Shown: positions 5,937 through 14,623 of the stretch, piece by piece
How the letters are laid out: each line of letters opens with the position of its first letter
Numbering within the stretch: the first letter of the stretch is position 1
IMG/VR virus record: IMGVR_UViG_3300037549_000022
Coordinates: 1-38,339 of that record
Length of the DNA stretch: 38,339 bases
DNA from: a virus
Reading direction: 5' to 3' (one strand)
Made by a program: the position numbers and the translations under genes
Notes under the pieces: model-generated
What the model saw: the letters and a program-made list of their open reading frames with translations, nothing else
Databases searched by the model: none
Told to the model about the DNA's origin: nothing

Positions 5937-8039
5937 TCACCGGTCCGGCATGATGGTGGAAACGAGATAGGTCAGCGCGCCATTGCCGCCGATTGTCTTC
6001 TTGGCGCGCCAGAACCATCCGGGAGGCACGCGCGCGGAAATCGTCGAGTTGAGAGCGGCGGGAACGGATACCGGCGTCGCCAGATATTGCGAGATGGCAG
6101 AATAAATCGCCCGACTGTCCTGCAAATCAATCTGCACCGAAACATTGCCTGTTGTCCCCGGCACAAGATTAAACGTCACATAGACAATGATCGGGACTCC
6201 ATAATTATTCTGCAACAGAGAATTATCTGTAATAGATACTGTAAGCGGAAGGTTTATATTCCCACCGCACACCACTTCATTGAGCACGCCGCCCCAGGTG
6301 ATCGAAACGCCGTTCGTTACGTCATTGCCGATTTCCACGCGGTTTTCGACCGCCGATCCCTTGAATTCCCAGACGCCATTCACGAAGCCGACGCGAAACG
6401 TATTGTAGGAGCCGCCAATGGTCGCGCACCTGCCGGAAGCGCCCGCCGCCGACGATGGCGCATCGAGGGTCCATTCGTATGTATTATTATTGTCGTTGGA
6501 GGCATCGACGTTGGCATTGATGACATTGGCGAAGCTATTCTGGATGTAAACAAAGTTATCATTGAAGGCGCCCGTCGCCGCATCGACCGACGCCTGTTGA
6601 TAGCCTACGCCACCAAAAGCAACTTGCCCGAAAGAGTAGTAATTCATCTGGTTTTGTTGGCCGCCCGAATAGGTCACGGTGCGGGAGGATGCGGCCAGCG
6701 TTGTCGACGCATTGGAGACCAGCGTGACTTGGGTAGCGGAAATATAAGACGCGATATACGTCACCAACGTCGCGCCAGCCGCGCCCGCGCCAGGGACGGA
6801 GATGTTCTTTCCAACATCGTTCGCAGTGAAGGCCGCGCCAGCGATGGTCAGGGTGTTTGTGCCCGACGCGATTGAGCAATTGGCGGTAATCGTCGTCGTG
6901 AACGGCGACGCCGTATTGGTCTGGTCCATGTAAATGTTATTGCGCGTGAACGCTATAACTGTCCCGATTTCAATTTTTGAAAATTGAACGCATCTGAAAA
7001 CCGCGCCGTCGCAACCAGAGCCATTGACCGACGCCGGGAGCGCCAGATTGCCGTTCTTGGCGCGCACTGTGCCGATTTTAATGTCGTAGCCCCAATTGCG
7101 GTAGGATTTGACATTGCCGAAGATGATGCAAGCGCCGGTCGTCGGCGTATAAAGCAGATAAGGAATATGAAACTTGATCGGAACCGTCGTCGTAAGCGTT
7201 GATCCGATGGCATAGACTTGCCCCGGAAGACCAACGACTTCACCTGCCCGCCCCTCGGTCGCGATGCCGACTTGCTGCGCATAGTTGATGACATTTTGCA
7301 TGGCCGTACTGTCGTCGGTCACGCCATCGCCCGTCGCGCCCAATTGCTCGGGATAGATCGTCGGGCTTTTGATGACCCAATAGGCTCCGTCTGCGCTTTG
7401 AAAATAGGCGGCATGAGACGGCGCGGAACCGGCGCGCCGATAGAGCGCGCCGCCGATCCCAGGCGTCGTGTAGCCGAGCGTGACGACTGTTTGAATCGAA
7501 CCGTTGATCGAGGCCGCGACTGCCGTCGCGCGGTTGTCGAAATATTGCGTGGCGCCGGAAACCAAAGCGGACGGCTGCACTCTTTGCCATGTGCCGCCGG
7601 TGAACAGCACATAGTCGCCGCCGTTCCATGACGAAATGCCGTTAAGCGTCGTCGAGCCGCCGACAGAAACGACGTAATAGGTGTTCGACGTGCCTGTACT
7701 GGACGTCAGCGTCGGCGTGTTGGTCGCGGCATTCCAAGTCCCGATGCAGGAGATCGCGCCCGTGAGCGACGCCGGCAGGTTGGCGACGGTAAGTTGCGGG
7801 ATGTCTGACGCTAGCAGGGCGCGAAATGAGGGCGTCCCCGCCGACCCGCCGGGCGTCGCCCATACGCTGGCGGCAGGGTTTGAGGCCGTCGCGATTTCGA
7901 GCGCCCCAAGCCGTGAATCAGCATCCGTGCCGAAAGCGCGAATATCCGCTTTCGCGGGCGGGTTATAGCCGCTGGTCGGGACGCCATCCGTCACGAAATC
8001 GCGGAATGCGGCATCGCAGAGCGCCTTGGTGCTGCCCAT
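5937..8039 (-). CDS. Tail fibre / tailspike with pectate-lyase-like beta-helix
   Basis: A 700-residue virion protein. The N-terminal about 110 residues (DGVPTSGYNPPAKADIRAFG) resemble the virion-attachment portion common to Hyphomicrobiales phage fibres. Around residues 230-260, QLGATGDGVTDDSTAMQNVI is the typical opening of a pectate-lyase-3/right-handed beta-helix tailspike, followed by a long Ser/Thr/Asn/Gly-rich beta-solenoid region. It should bind, and possibly cleave, a surface polysaccharide. Part of the gene (about 6180-6560) is more AT-rich than its surroundings, as expected of a diverging receptor-binding module. It is downstream of the tail-tip genes. Confidence 0.83.
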   Translation of the reverse strand: MGSTKALCDAAFRDFVTDGVPTSGYNPPAKADIRAFGTDADSRLGALEIATASNPAASVWATPGGSAGTPSFRALLASDIPQLTVANLPASLTGAISCIGTWNAATNTPTLTSSTGTSNTYYVVSVGGSTTLNGISSWNGGDYVLFTGGTWQRVQPSALVSGATQYFDNRATAVAASINGSIQTVVTLGYTTPGIGGALYRRAGSAPSHAAYFQSADGAYWVIKSPTIYPEQLGATGDGVTDDSTAMQNVINYAQQVGIATEGRAGEVVGLPGQVYAIGSTLTTTVPIKFHIPYLLYTPTTGACIIFGNVKSYRNWGYDIKIGTVRAKNGNLALPASVNGSGCDGAVFRCVQFSKIEIGTVIAFTRNNIYMDQTNTASPFTTTITANCSIASGTNTLTIAGAAFTANDVGKNISVPGAGAAGATLVTYIASYISATQVTLVSNASTTLAASSRTVTYSGGQQNQMNYYSFGQVAFGGVGYQQASVDAATGAFNDNFVYIQNSFANVINANVDASNDNNNTYEWTLDAPSSAAGASGRCATIGGSYNTFRVGFVNGVWEFKGSAVENRVEIGNDVTNGVSITWGGVLNEVVCGGNINLPLTVSITDNSLLQNNYGVPIIVYVTFNLVPGTTGNVSVQIDLQDSRAIYSAISQYLATPVSVPAALNSTISARVPPGWFWRAKKTIGGNGALTYLVSTIMPDR

Positions 8040-8066
8040 TGCAAAAGCTCCAGATTTTCGGGGGTT

Positions 8067-8741
8067 TTAGAAAACTTCGATCAGATCGAGCGTCACGTCG
8101 GCGACGCCGCCAATCGTGATTTTCTGCCGCGCCGTGTCGTCCGCGCTAAGCCGCATCATGCATTTTGGATTTTCAAAATCGAGCACGGTCCCCGCGCCCC
8201 ATGCGGCGCGAAGCGGCGGCGAAAACGCGACCGTATAACTGTTGACGCCATTCCAGACGACGCCGGTCACGATATGCATTTCGGTCCCGCCGACGCCGAA
8301 ATATTGCCCCGGCTGAGGCTCGCTGATCGTGCTGACCAAAATAGACAGGGCGCCACGCGCCGCGCCTGCGCTTAGCGTAAGGGGACCGGAAAGGGGAAGT
8401 GCATCGAATGATGCCCCGTCCGAAAACAGAGTCCCGTCCGAAAACGCCACAGTCATAATCTCGTCAATGACAGACGGCGTAAGTTGATCGAACGGCCCGA
8501 TGATGAGTGACCCGGAGCGGCCATTCAATGCGGCGGCGAGGGCGCGCCAGAACAACATCCGTTTCGGGTCTTTGGTTGTTCCCCAAATCCGAAACGTCAT
8601 GCTGGCGCGCCAGCGTGCGGCAGGCGTCGCGACAATCCTCTCATTCCCTAGGATCGTCTGGCCGCCAGATTTGGTCGGGTATTCGATCCACCAATCGATA
8701 GAATTCGGCGCGATATAATCGGGCCAGGCCAGCGCCGTCAT
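8067..8741 (-). CDS. Minor tail / tail-tip protein
   Basis: A 224-residue protein starting MTALAWPDYIAPNSIDWWIE. The layout is beta-rich, with a central FGVGGTEMHIVTG segment and a C-terminal MMRLSADDTARQKITIGGVA repeat-like end that I recall from phage proteins placed between the tail hub and fibre genes. No enzymatic motif. Position between the hub protein (8757-10577) and the tailspike supports a structural role at the tail tip. Exact family not identified. Confidence 0.65.
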   Translation of the reverse strand: MTALAWPDYIAPNSIDWWIEYPTKSGGQTILGNERIVATPAARWRASMTFRIWGTTKDPKRMLFWRALAAALNGRSGSLIIGPFDQLTPSVIDEIMTVAFSDGTLFSDGASFDALPLSGPLTLSAGAARGALSILVSTISEPQPGQYFGVGGTEMHIVTGVVWNGVNSYTVAFSPPLRAAWGAGTVLDFENPKCMMRLSADDTARQKITIGGVADVTLDLIEVF

Positions 8742-8756
8742 TTCACACCCCGATCA

Positions 8757-10577
8757 TTAAGGGACAGACCGCGTCGTCGTCGCGCACCACGAACTTCGAA
8801 GTGTCGAAGGTGCGACGAATTTTGCTCTGATGTCATAGGAATAGCCGTCGCTGACGACGCCGGAATTCACCGACCAAATACCCGGCGCCGGGTCTATTTC
8901 CGTCCACGCGCCGGAGCCGGCCAAAGCCCATTGCACCACGAGGCTTAAAGTCGTGTCCGTCGGCGTCGCCGCCACGATGCCCAACGAATGCGCCGTAGTG
9001 CCCCCATAGGTTCCGGCAACCACGGTAACGGTCAGAACAGGGACGGAGATTGTCGGCGTCACCGATCCGGGCGGCGCTGTCGACGGCGTCGCGCCTTCTT
9101 CCACTGCGGGGGCCCAGTCGTAAGCCGCGCTCGAAAGCGAGACCACGTCCAGATCCACGCGGGTATAGTCCGCCGCAATCGTCGCCTTGGTGATAAAAAA
9201 ATTTTCTGTGAGGCCGAGGTCAGCCGATGGGAACGCCACCGTAATGATGCGCTCGCAGATGGCGTTGAGGCCGGAAATGTCTAGCGAGATTTGACCTTCC
9301 CAGGCTGGGTTGGCCTTCGCCGCGTTGATCTTGGCGAGCCTCCGCGCCTGCGATGGGCTTGAGACCATATCGAGCTGAAGCGACGTCGCCAGCGAGCCGA
9401 GAATACCCTCAGAAACAACATCAACCCAAGGCTCTGCTTCGATCAACTGGAAATCGTGCAACGGCGACGTGTACGTGATCGTCGTCCGATTGAACGTGAC
9501 CATTTTCCCCGCGCCCTGCGTCAGGGAAAAGGCCAGGATGGAATCGCCGCCGAAGGTCAGCGTCGGATCGGTCCACTTTCCGCCGCGAATGCCGATCAGC
9601 CCGGCTGGCGTGCGATAAATTTCTCCGTCGCAGGTCGCTAGTAGGCGCTGCATGACGCCGACAGGTTCATCCGTGAGCGTGTAGGTGCCGTCGATGCGAT
9701 AGCGGTATTCGGCGCCGCCTGCGGCCAGCGAGACCAATTCGTCGCAGAGGTTGGCGAAGTCTATGAAGGTCTGGACGTCAATGCGAGATCGATCTTTTCC
9801 ACGCCCGTCCGGGTGCCGCAGATAATCGAGGATGCAGAGCGCCGGATTTTGCGACCATGCCCATGTGGACGGATTGTCCCATGTGTCGTCGGGATTTTGC
9901 GCGCCGTCGCGCGGGTCCCAGACCTTCGCCATGCGCGCCAGCACGCGGAGCGTCGCTTCGCCATTCTTGTAGTACGACAAGAAGTCTTTTTGCGCGACCG
10001 ATCGATAAAGCACAACCGTGTAGCAGATGCCTTTGGCCGTATCCGTGCTGGCCCAATCCGGGATATATGTCGCCGCAAGAGCCGACTCGGTCTGGACGCC
10101 CGTGCCTTGCTGCGTTTCGACCGTGACAAGGCCACCATAATTGACGACGGCCTGAGCGGAGCCGAAGGCAAATCCGTAGCTGAATGTCCCGTAAACATCG
10201 TCGAAAATATAAGCCTCGATAGCGTCGATTGGCCCCAAGCAATGCGCGAGGATCGACGCGCGAAACGATGTCCCGCTCGAATAAACGTTGTCCCAATAAA
10301 TCCGCGCGCCGCCCAGCATGGCGCGGCCGTAGCCCCGCACGCGCGCGGCCGTAGATTCGTTGATCGTCGTTTGCGTCGATTGGTTTGGCTGCGCCGGTTT
10401 CGGCGTCAGCAGAGATGCCGCATAGGACAGACCGACAGACAGCGCGATGCCAGAAACTGTCGTCAGCAGCGAGCTACCGCCAAGCAGCGCGGTCCCGCCA
10501 AGAGCGGCGCCAATGCCGCCCAGCGCCGACTCCGCGCCACCGACGATGATAGGGATAATAGTCAGGGCCTCGGGCAT
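8757..10577 (-). CDS. Tail hub / tip attachment protein (lambda J-like)
   Basis: A 606-residue protein starting MPEALTIIPIIVGGAESALG; the ORF extends further upstream, but that part is the shadow of the DUF6950 gene and is not used. The N-terminal about 65 residues are hydrophobic and Gly/Ala-rich, as in J-like proteins. The middle contains the hub core (ARVRGYGRAMLGGARIYWDN, then FIDFANLCDE). The C-terminal about 100 residues form a fibronectin-like beta domain. It should sit at the tip of the tail and link it to the fibres. The start overlaps the stop of the DUF6950 gene by one base. Confidence 0.82.
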   Translation of the reverse strand: MPEALTIIPIIVGGAESALGGIGAALGGTALLGGSSLLTTVSGIALSVGLSYAASLLTPKPAQPNQSTQTTINESTAARVRGYGRAMLGGARIYWDNVYSSGTSFRASILAHCLGPIDAIEAYIFDDVYGTFSYGFAFGSAQAVVNYGGLVTVETQQGTGVQTESALAATYIPDWASTDTAKGICYTVVLYRSVAQKDFLSYYKNGEATLRVLARMAKVWDPRDGAQNPDDTWDNPSTWAWSQNPALCILDYLRHPDGRGKDRSRIDVQTFIDFANLCDELVSLAAGGAEYRYRIDGTYTLTDEPVGVMQRLLATCDGEIYRTPAGLIGIRGGKWTDPTLTFGGDSILAFSLTQGAGKMVTFNRTTITYTSPLHDFQLIEAEPWVDVVSEGILGSLATSLQLDMVSSPSQARRLAKINAAKANPAWEGQISLDISGLNAICERIITVAFPSADLGLTENFFITKATIAADYTRVDLDVVSLSSAAYDWAPAVEEGATPSTAPPGSVTPTISVPVLTVTVVAGTYGGTTAHSLGIVAATPTDTTLSLVVQWALAGSGAWTEIDPAPGIWSVNSGVVSDGYSYDIRAKFVAPSTLRSSWCATTTRSVP

Positions 10578-10936
10578 CAGATCGCCCAGGCCATGACGCA
10601 GGGCCACGCGGCTACTGCGAGGCCCTGCGGAGCCAGCGCCGCCCAGCGCGTGCCCGTGCAGATCGCCGCAGTCGCCTCGCCTCGCGAGCCCGTCAGGACA
10701 ATGCCGACGTCGCCCCGCTTTGGGCTTTGTGTGGTCAAGAAGTCGGCCATTGTCTCCCTCGCCAGGGCCCGAACATCGACGCACGCCGGGTCGAATTCGC
10801 CCGTGCGCCAGCCTGCCGCCGGATCGTGCGCGGTCTGCGACACAATCCAGTCCGCGACCCAGATCATGCAATTCCGCCCGGACCAGTCGAACGCCTCGCC
10901 CGTTGCCGCGCGGAGGTAGGTTGTCAGGGCATCCAT
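10577..10936 (-). CDS. DUF6950 / NlpC-P60-like tail-associated protein
   Basis: A 119-residue protein from the ATG at 10936. The segment FDWSGRNCMIWVADWI (about residues 14-29) places a Cys at the head of a helix, as in NlpC/P60-type papain-fold peptidases, and matches DUF6950 proteins of alphaproteobacterial phages. A His is not obvious later in the sequence (GDVGIVLTG, then TRWAALAPQG), so activity is uncertain. The place directly before the J-like gene is where lambda-like phages keep a tail-assembly or cell-wall peptidase (lambda K). It is the first leftward gene after the plus-strand insertion. Confidence 0.72.
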   Translation of the reverse strand: MDALTTYLRAATGEAFDWSGRNCMIWVADWIVSQTAHDPAAGWRTGEFDPACVDVRALARETMADFLTTQSPKRGDVGIVLTGSRGEATAAICTGTRWAALAPQGLAVAAWPCVMAWAI

Positions 10937-10965
10937 TATTTTTTCCGCATTTGTAAAAATAACGC

Positions 10966-10993
10966 TTGCATAAATTTCCAAATGTGTTAGTTT
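10966..10993 (+). promoter_or_regulatory. Candidate sigma70-like promoter of the plus-strand moron
   Basis: The 81-bp gap between divergent genes (10937-11017) is clearly more AT-rich than its surroundings. TTGCAT (10966-10971) and TAGTTT (10988-10993) are 16 nt apart and could be the -35 and -10 boxes for the moron genes. An alternative -10, TTTAAT, overlaps it. AT-rich hexamers also exist on the minus strand for the tail genes. Weak boxes; inference only. Confidence 0.35.
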
Positions 10994-11017
10994 TAATCAT
11001 CGAAAGGGAGCAAGCAA

Positions 11018-11098
11018 ATGACCAACGAAAAAACCATCAGCCAAGCCGCCGCCGAAACCCTGGCCGCGATTGAAGCCTACCTCGCCCAATTCAAATGA
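11018..11098 (+). CDS. 26-residue small protein or leader peptide
   Basis: A short plus-strand ORF, MTNEKTISQAAAETLAAIEA followed by YLAQFK, preceded by GGGAG at 8 nt. The product would be one amphipathic Ala-rich helix. A perfect UUCG-capped hairpin follows 9 nt after its stop. It may be a genuine microprotein or a leader ORF controlling the downstream genes. The good ribosome-binding site and the exact repeat of that site before the next gene support translation. Confidence 0.5.
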   Translation: MTNEKTISQAAAETLAAIEAYLAQFK

Positions 11099-11106
11099 AA
11101 CCAAAA

Positions 11107-11124
11107 GCGGGGCTTCGGCCCCGC
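11107..11124. terminator. UUCG-tetraloop hairpin in the moron
   Basis: GCGGGGC (11107-11113), TTCG (11114-11117) and GCCCCGC (11118-11124) form a perfect 7-bp stem with a stabilising tetraloop. On the plus strand no T-run follows. On the minus strand TTTTGGTTT follows, so it is a fair intrinsic terminator for leftward transcripts. On the plus strand it could act as an attenuator or an RNA-stability element between the 26-codon ORF and the next gene. Confidence 0.6.
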
Positions 11125-11149
11125 CCTCCACTCAAACGGGAGCAAGCAA

Positions 11150-11317
11150 ATGTCCCCTAAAATGCAAATCGTCTGGCAAGTTCTTGAAGCAGCCAAAGAC
11201 AATCGCGACGAAATGGTCATCGCCGCTTGCCGCCGATTGATCGAAGCCAACCGCCTCGGATGGCGCAAGCATCACATTGCCGCCGATTACGACCTTGTTC
11301 AGGAATTGGCCCAATGA
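11150..11317 (+). CDS. Small hypothetical moron protein
   Basis: A 55-residue plus-strand protein, MSPKMQIVWQVLEAAKDNRD and onward, ending AADYDLVQELAQ. It is helical and slightly basic, with no family recognised. A good GGGAG site lies 7 nt before the ATG. The stop overlaps the next gene's start (ATGA, 11314-11317), so it is coupled to the HTH gene. The pair lies against the direction of the surrounding late genes, a typical moron position; a role in the lysogen or in regulation is inferred. Confidence 0.6.
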   Translation: MSPKMQIVWQVLEAAKDNRDEMVIAACRRLIEANRLGWRKHHIAADYDLVQELAQ

Positions 11318-11535
11318 CCCCCGCCGACTTCGCCGCCTTCGTCGCGCTCATGAAAGAGCGCGGCCTTTCCAAGGGCGACATCGCCACGCGCCTCGGCAAG
11401 CCGGCGAGCCGCATTTCCGACTATCTGCGCGACGGCACAGACCAAACGATGGCGCTGGCCTGCGCGGCCCTCGCCGCCGGGCTTAAGCCGTGGCCCGCCC
11501 ATCGGCGATCTACCAAGGCTGACGCAGCATCCTGA
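11314..11535 (+). CDS. Small XRE/Cro-like HTH protein of the moron
   Basis: A 73-residue protein with a helix-turn-helix at about residues 14-42: ALMKERGLSKGDIATRLGKP, then ASRISDYLRDG, the expected pattern of a phage-repressor-type HTH with the recognition helix at ASRISDYL. It is coupled to the 55-residue protein. Its last 26 nt overlap, in convergent orientation, the 3' end of the leftward tail gene ending at 11510. The likely role is a small transcriptional regulator acting on its own AT-rich promoter region or elsewhere in the phage; the target is unknown. Confidence 0.7.
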   Translation: MTPADFAAFVALMKERGLSKGDIATRLGKPASRISDYLRDGTDQTMALACAALAAGLKPWPAHRRSTKADAAS

Positions 11536-12085
11536 ATTTCATCAACGGGCGAAATCTCATCGACGTGTCGCCGGGATATCTGGACCGCTGGTCCGCGTCC
11601 GTTATCAGGCCGAACGGCGCGCGACGACGGTCCGCATTTTCGCCTTCCGCCGTCAATGTGATAACGCGCGAGGATGGACCCGTCGCCTTGAATGTCATCA
11701 CGTCCATGACGCCAGACCAGATCGCCAGCATGGAGCCGAGCGGCGCCATTGGAACGTCGCCAGTGACATCGAAAAACTGGCAATAGACCGTCACCGCCCG
11801 CCCGCGCACGAGGTTCGAGGCATTTACCGCGAGGCTCTGCATTTCCGCCGTGACGCCGGCCAGCGTGAAAGTCACGGCTTGCGCCGCGTCCGTCGTCGCG
11901 AGCGCGAGGCCCTCGATTGATCCGAAGTCGCCTGAACCGTCCCAATCGTAGCCTCCGACCGTGAGCGTGCCGAAGCCCGGCCACATGCGCTTCGGGTCGC
12001 CTGCGAAATCGAAAAAGACCAGCGGCACGGCGCCAATCGCGCGCCCGGCCATTTTGGCGTTGATGGCGGAATCGAACAGCGCCAT
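11510..12085 (-). CDS. Minor tail protein downstream of the tape measure
   Basis: A 191-residue beta-rich protein starting MALFDSAINAKMAGRAIGAV. Segments such as GFGTLTVGGYDWDGSGDF and VRGRAVTVYCQFFDVTGD are familiar from phage tail-tip proteins encoded directly after the tape measure gene. It should belong to the distal tail or baseplate. The start overlaps the tape measure stop by one base. Its 3' end overlaps the convergent moron HTH gene. Confidence 0.7.
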   Translation of the reverse strand: MALFDSAINAKMAGRAIGAVPLVFFDFAGDPKRMWPGFGTLTVGGYDWDGSGDFGSIEGLALATTDAAQAVTFTLAGVTAEMQSLAVNASNLVRGRAVTVYCQFFDVTGDVPMAPLGSMLAIWSGVMDVMTFKATGPSSRVITLTAEGENADRRRAPFGLITDADQRSRYPGDTSMRFRPLMKFRMLRQPW

Positions 12086-14061
12086 CAGCCACCCCGCAAC
12101 TGGATTTCATTGATACGGCCCGGAAGCACGGCGCTGGAGAAATGCCCGAGGCCTGCCGATACGCCTTGCTGGACCGCGCGCATGATCGCCGCATCGCCGT
12201 TCGCGCCGGCCAAATTGATGTTGATATGCTGTTGCGCGCCGCCGCCTGACGATCCGCCGACATTCGGAACAATCGAGCCGCCGCCGTTCGGCTGGAAAAG
12301 CTCAGGGCCGCGCTCGCCGACGACATAGGCCTTGCCGCCCATGACTGGGCCGCCGTCCGCCTTGAAGCCAGAAAACAGCGACTTGAGACCGCCTCCGATC
12401 AATCCGCCCGATCCCGCAGCTCCGCCGAAGATCGAAGCGAAAGAACCTTCTCCCATCAGTGCGCCCTTGAGCACGGACGATGCCATGTTTTGCAGCAGGC
12501 TTTTCAGCGTGTCGTTCAGCTTTCCGCCCTTGACGATCAGTTGATCCATCGCATTCGCGAAGGCGTCCCCCATCGCCTGCGACGATTGCTCTAAGCCCTT
12601 TGTCTTGTCGTGCAAGTTTTGAGTCTCGACGGCAGTGTCGGCGATTTCCTTCTTTTGCTTCTCGGACAGCGTCAGCCCGTCCCGATCCGCCGCCGCCTTG
12701 GCCTGCGCCAGCGCCACGGCCTTCGCGCGCTCGACGTTCGATAGCATCCATGTTTCGGATTCGGCCTGTGCGACATCTTTGGCTTTGTTCAGGCTGTCGA
12801 TGTAGCGGTCGATGCTATCTTTCGCGTCCGCCGTGTCTTTCGCCGCCTTGCTGCCGCCGCCGCTGCTTTTGTCCGAAGGGATGACGGTTGACGCTGGGTT
12901 GAAATATTTCTTGAGCGCATCCTTCGCCGCCGACGCCGATCCTGTCGGCGTCATCCCCGGAATTGTGCCGGTATCGAGAGCGCCAGCCCACGGCGCATCG
13001 GCGGAAGCGCCGACGCCACCTTTGCCGCGAAAGCCTTCGCCGGGCTTATCGATCAACCCCTTTGAATCCATCCATTCGACAAGGCGCCTGAAAATATCGG
13101 AGTTGCCGATGTCCGTCATTTTAGCCTGGAGCTTATCAAACAAGCTGACGACATTCATGATGGCCGACTTCCAACCGATGGAAAAATTATCCATCGTAGT
13201 TTTCCAGCCGATGTCGAATTCATGCGCCCTCTTGACCATGCCGTCATCGATGGCCGCGCCCGCTTTTTCCGCAGCGGATTGGACTTCCTTGATCTTTTCC
13301 GCGCCCTGTTCAAAAAAGGAAATCATGTCCTTGTCGGAACCGATGGCGCTCAACAGAACGAGCTTGTCTTGCTCCGTCTTGGCGTTGCGGACGAGGTTCG
13401 CATAATCGGCCAAAAGCGACATGGTCGAGCGCAGATTGCCTTCGTTATCCTTGAGCTTGATCCCGTTGGCGTCGAGAATTTTGGAAAACTCGTTTTCATC
13501 CCGGCTCGCGTCGTTCGCCGCCTTGGCGATGCCCTGAAGCGCGGTCGTCATCCCGTCGCGCGTGCCGCCCGACATGACCGCCGCGCGCTGGAGGTTTTGC
13601 AATTGCTGGAGAGAGACGCCGGCCAGTTTCGCCGCGCCGTCAAGCTGGCCCAATTCGGCTATGGTCTCCCGCGACATCAGGACCATTGCGCCAAGTCCGA
13701 CCGTGGCGAGCGCCGCCGTTCCGAGCGCGATAGAGAGGATTCTCACGCCAACAGTCGCGCGCGCCATCGCCTGAACGAGCGCCGTCCCGACGCCTTGGAC
13801 GATGGTGACGTTGGCGCCGGTCCAGGGCCCGTAATTATAGGCAGCGTTTCCGACCTTTTCGCCGAAGTCCTTGATGCGCGCCGCCGTCGAAGCCGCCGCC
13901 GCCTCAACGGATTTCAGGCTGTTGGTAAGCTCCTGGCCCTGCTGTTTTGCCGCCGCGCCCGCCTGCTGGAATTGCGCCTTGATCCCGTCAAGCCCCGCTT
14001 TCAGGCTCGAAGTGTCGGCCTTGAACTGGTAGCTGATGGCGCCAACGGTTGCATCGGTCAT
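12085..14061 (-). CDS. Tail tape measure protein
   Basis: A 658-residue protein that sets tail length and lines the tail tube. The N-terminus (TDATVGAISYQFKADTSSLK) and the long Ala/Gln-rich helical region are typical, as are the hydrophobic stretch near residues 100-150 (RILSIALGTAALATVGLGAM) and the lambda-gpH-like C-terminal end with a Gly-rich segment before GRINEIQLRGG. It is the longest gene of the tail block and is preceded by two chaperone genes, the usual order. At about 0.15 nm per residue, a tail of roughly 100 nm would be expected. Confidence 0.9.
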   Translation of the reverse strand: MTDATVGAISYQFKADTSSLKAGLDGIKAQFQQAGAAAKQQGQELTNSLKSVEAAAASTAARIKDFGEKVGNAAYNYGPWTGANVTIVQGVGTALVQAMARATVGVRILSIALGTAALATVGLGAMVLMSRETIAELGQLDGAAKLAGVSLQQLQNLQRAAVMSGGTRDGMTTALQGIAKAANDASRDENEFSKILDANGIKLKDNEGNLRSTMSLLADYANLVRNAKTEQDKLVLLSAIGSDKDMISFFEQGAEKIKEVQSAAEKAGAAIDDGMVKRAHEFDIGWKTTMDNFSIGWKSAIMNVVSLFDKLQAKMTDIGNSDIFRRLVEWMDSKGLIDKPGEGFRGKGGVGASADAPWAGALDTGTIPGMTPTGSASAAKDALKKYFNPASTVIPSDKSSGGGSKAAKDTADAKDSIDRYIDSLNKAKDVAQAESETWMLSNVERAKAVALAQAKAAADRDGLTLSEKQKKEIADTAVETQNLHDKTKGLEQSSQAMGDAFANAMDQLIVKGGKLNDTLKSLLQNMASSVLKGALMGEGSFASIFGGAAGSGGLIGGGLKSLFSGFKADGGPVMGGKAYVVGERGPELFQPNGGGSIVPNVGGSSGGGAQQHININLAGANGDAAIMRAVQQGVSAGLGHFSSAVLPGRINEIQLRGG

Positions 14062-14261
14062 GATTTCAGCCGCCCTTCATCGTCCAGTCGCGCGAACAGC
14101 GCATCGACTTCCGCCCGCGACGGAGCGCCGCGAACGCCGCGACCCGCCTGCTTCACGCCCTTGCTTTCCAAAAGACCGTCAACGGCGGCGAAAAATTCCG
14201 GCAGGCTAAGCCGCCAGAACACGTCAGGCGAATAGCGCAGCGCGCCGAGGCCAAGCCTCAT
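14058..14261 (-). CDS. Tail assembly chaperone, short (GTA/TAC type)
   Basis: A 67-residue protein starting MRLGLGALRYSPDVFWRLSL. The segment YSPDVFWRLSLPEFFAAVDG matches the small phage/GTA tail assembly chaperones encoded just before the tape measure (P-x-x-FW-x-L-x-x-x-E pattern). It should bind the tape measure during tail assembly. The start overlaps the stop of the longer chaperone gene (ATGA), and its own stop overlaps the tape measure start (ATGA). The two chaperone ORFs are separate, coupled genes rather than a frameshift pair. Confidence 0.8.
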   Translation of the reverse strand: MRLGLGALRYSPDVFWRLSLPEFFAAVDGLLESKGVKQAGRGVRGAPSRAEVDALFARLDDEGRLKS

Positions 14262-14623
14262 CCACGCTTGCCAGCGCGCTTTGCCGCTAAAGGGGCGTCG
14301 TCGCTCCCGGCCTCGGCCTCCGGGCGCTCGGACAGGCCAGACGCGCCCATGAGGTCGCCGACAAACGCCATGAAGTCGGGAACCGTCATGTGCAAGATGG
14401 CGAGGCCGATTTCTTCCGTCAAAACAATGCCGTTGCCCTTCAAAACCGCAGTTACGAATTTCGTGAGCCGACGCGCCGAAAGCTTCTCGAAATTCAGCGC
14501 GTCTTCAAAGTTCTCGACGCCGAAAGCGTCCTCCAGCTCGGCCAGCGCGCCCAATCCGAGCGCGACGCCGTAATCCTTGCCGCCAAGCGTGATCTTGGCC
14601 TCGCCGCGCGCCCTGTTCGCCAT
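14258..14623 (-). CDS. Tail assembly chaperone / GTA gp10-like protein
   Basis: A 121-residue protein with the pattern of gene-transfer-agent family tail chaperones: GEAKITLGGKDYGVALGLGA then LAELEDAFG, followed by a helical body and an Ala/Glu-rich variable tail. It should act with the 67-residue protein in tail assembly. It lies between the small beta protein (14634-15005) and the short chaperone. No unusual features. Confidence 0.82.
   Translation of the reverse strand: MANRARGEAKITLGGKDYGVALGLGALAELEDAFGVENFEDALNFEKLSARRLTKFVTAVLKGNGIVLTEEIGLAILHMTVPDFMAFVGDLMGASGLSERPEAEAGSDDAPLAAKRAGKRG

Larger units (their letters stand above)
11006..11152 (+). repeat. Duplicated ribosome-binding block, 15-bp direct repeat
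   Basis: GGGAGCAAGCAAATG occurs twice exactly, at 11006-11020 and 11138-11152. Each copy carries a Shine-Dalgarno-like GGGAG and ends in the ATG of a gene. The duplication means that two successive small genes share the same initiation region, and it gives complementary RNA-binding possibilities for a common regulator. Confidence 0.8.

Noticed and set aside
5922-6875. 317-codon plus-strand ORF
   Set aside because: Antisense shadow of the tailspike gene; basic, low-information protein without motif or ribosome-binding site.
9813-10919. 368-codon plus-strand ORF
   Set aside because: Antisense to the tail hub gene and the DUF6950 gene; Arg/Ala-rich, typical of GC-rich complementary-strand reading.
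11107-11124. Intrinsic terminator for the plus-strand moron
   Set aside because: No T-run follows on the plus strand; only the minus-strand reading has one.
13222-14235. 337-codon plus-strand ORF
   Set aside because: Antisense to tape measure and chaperone genes; no start signal or family resemblance.
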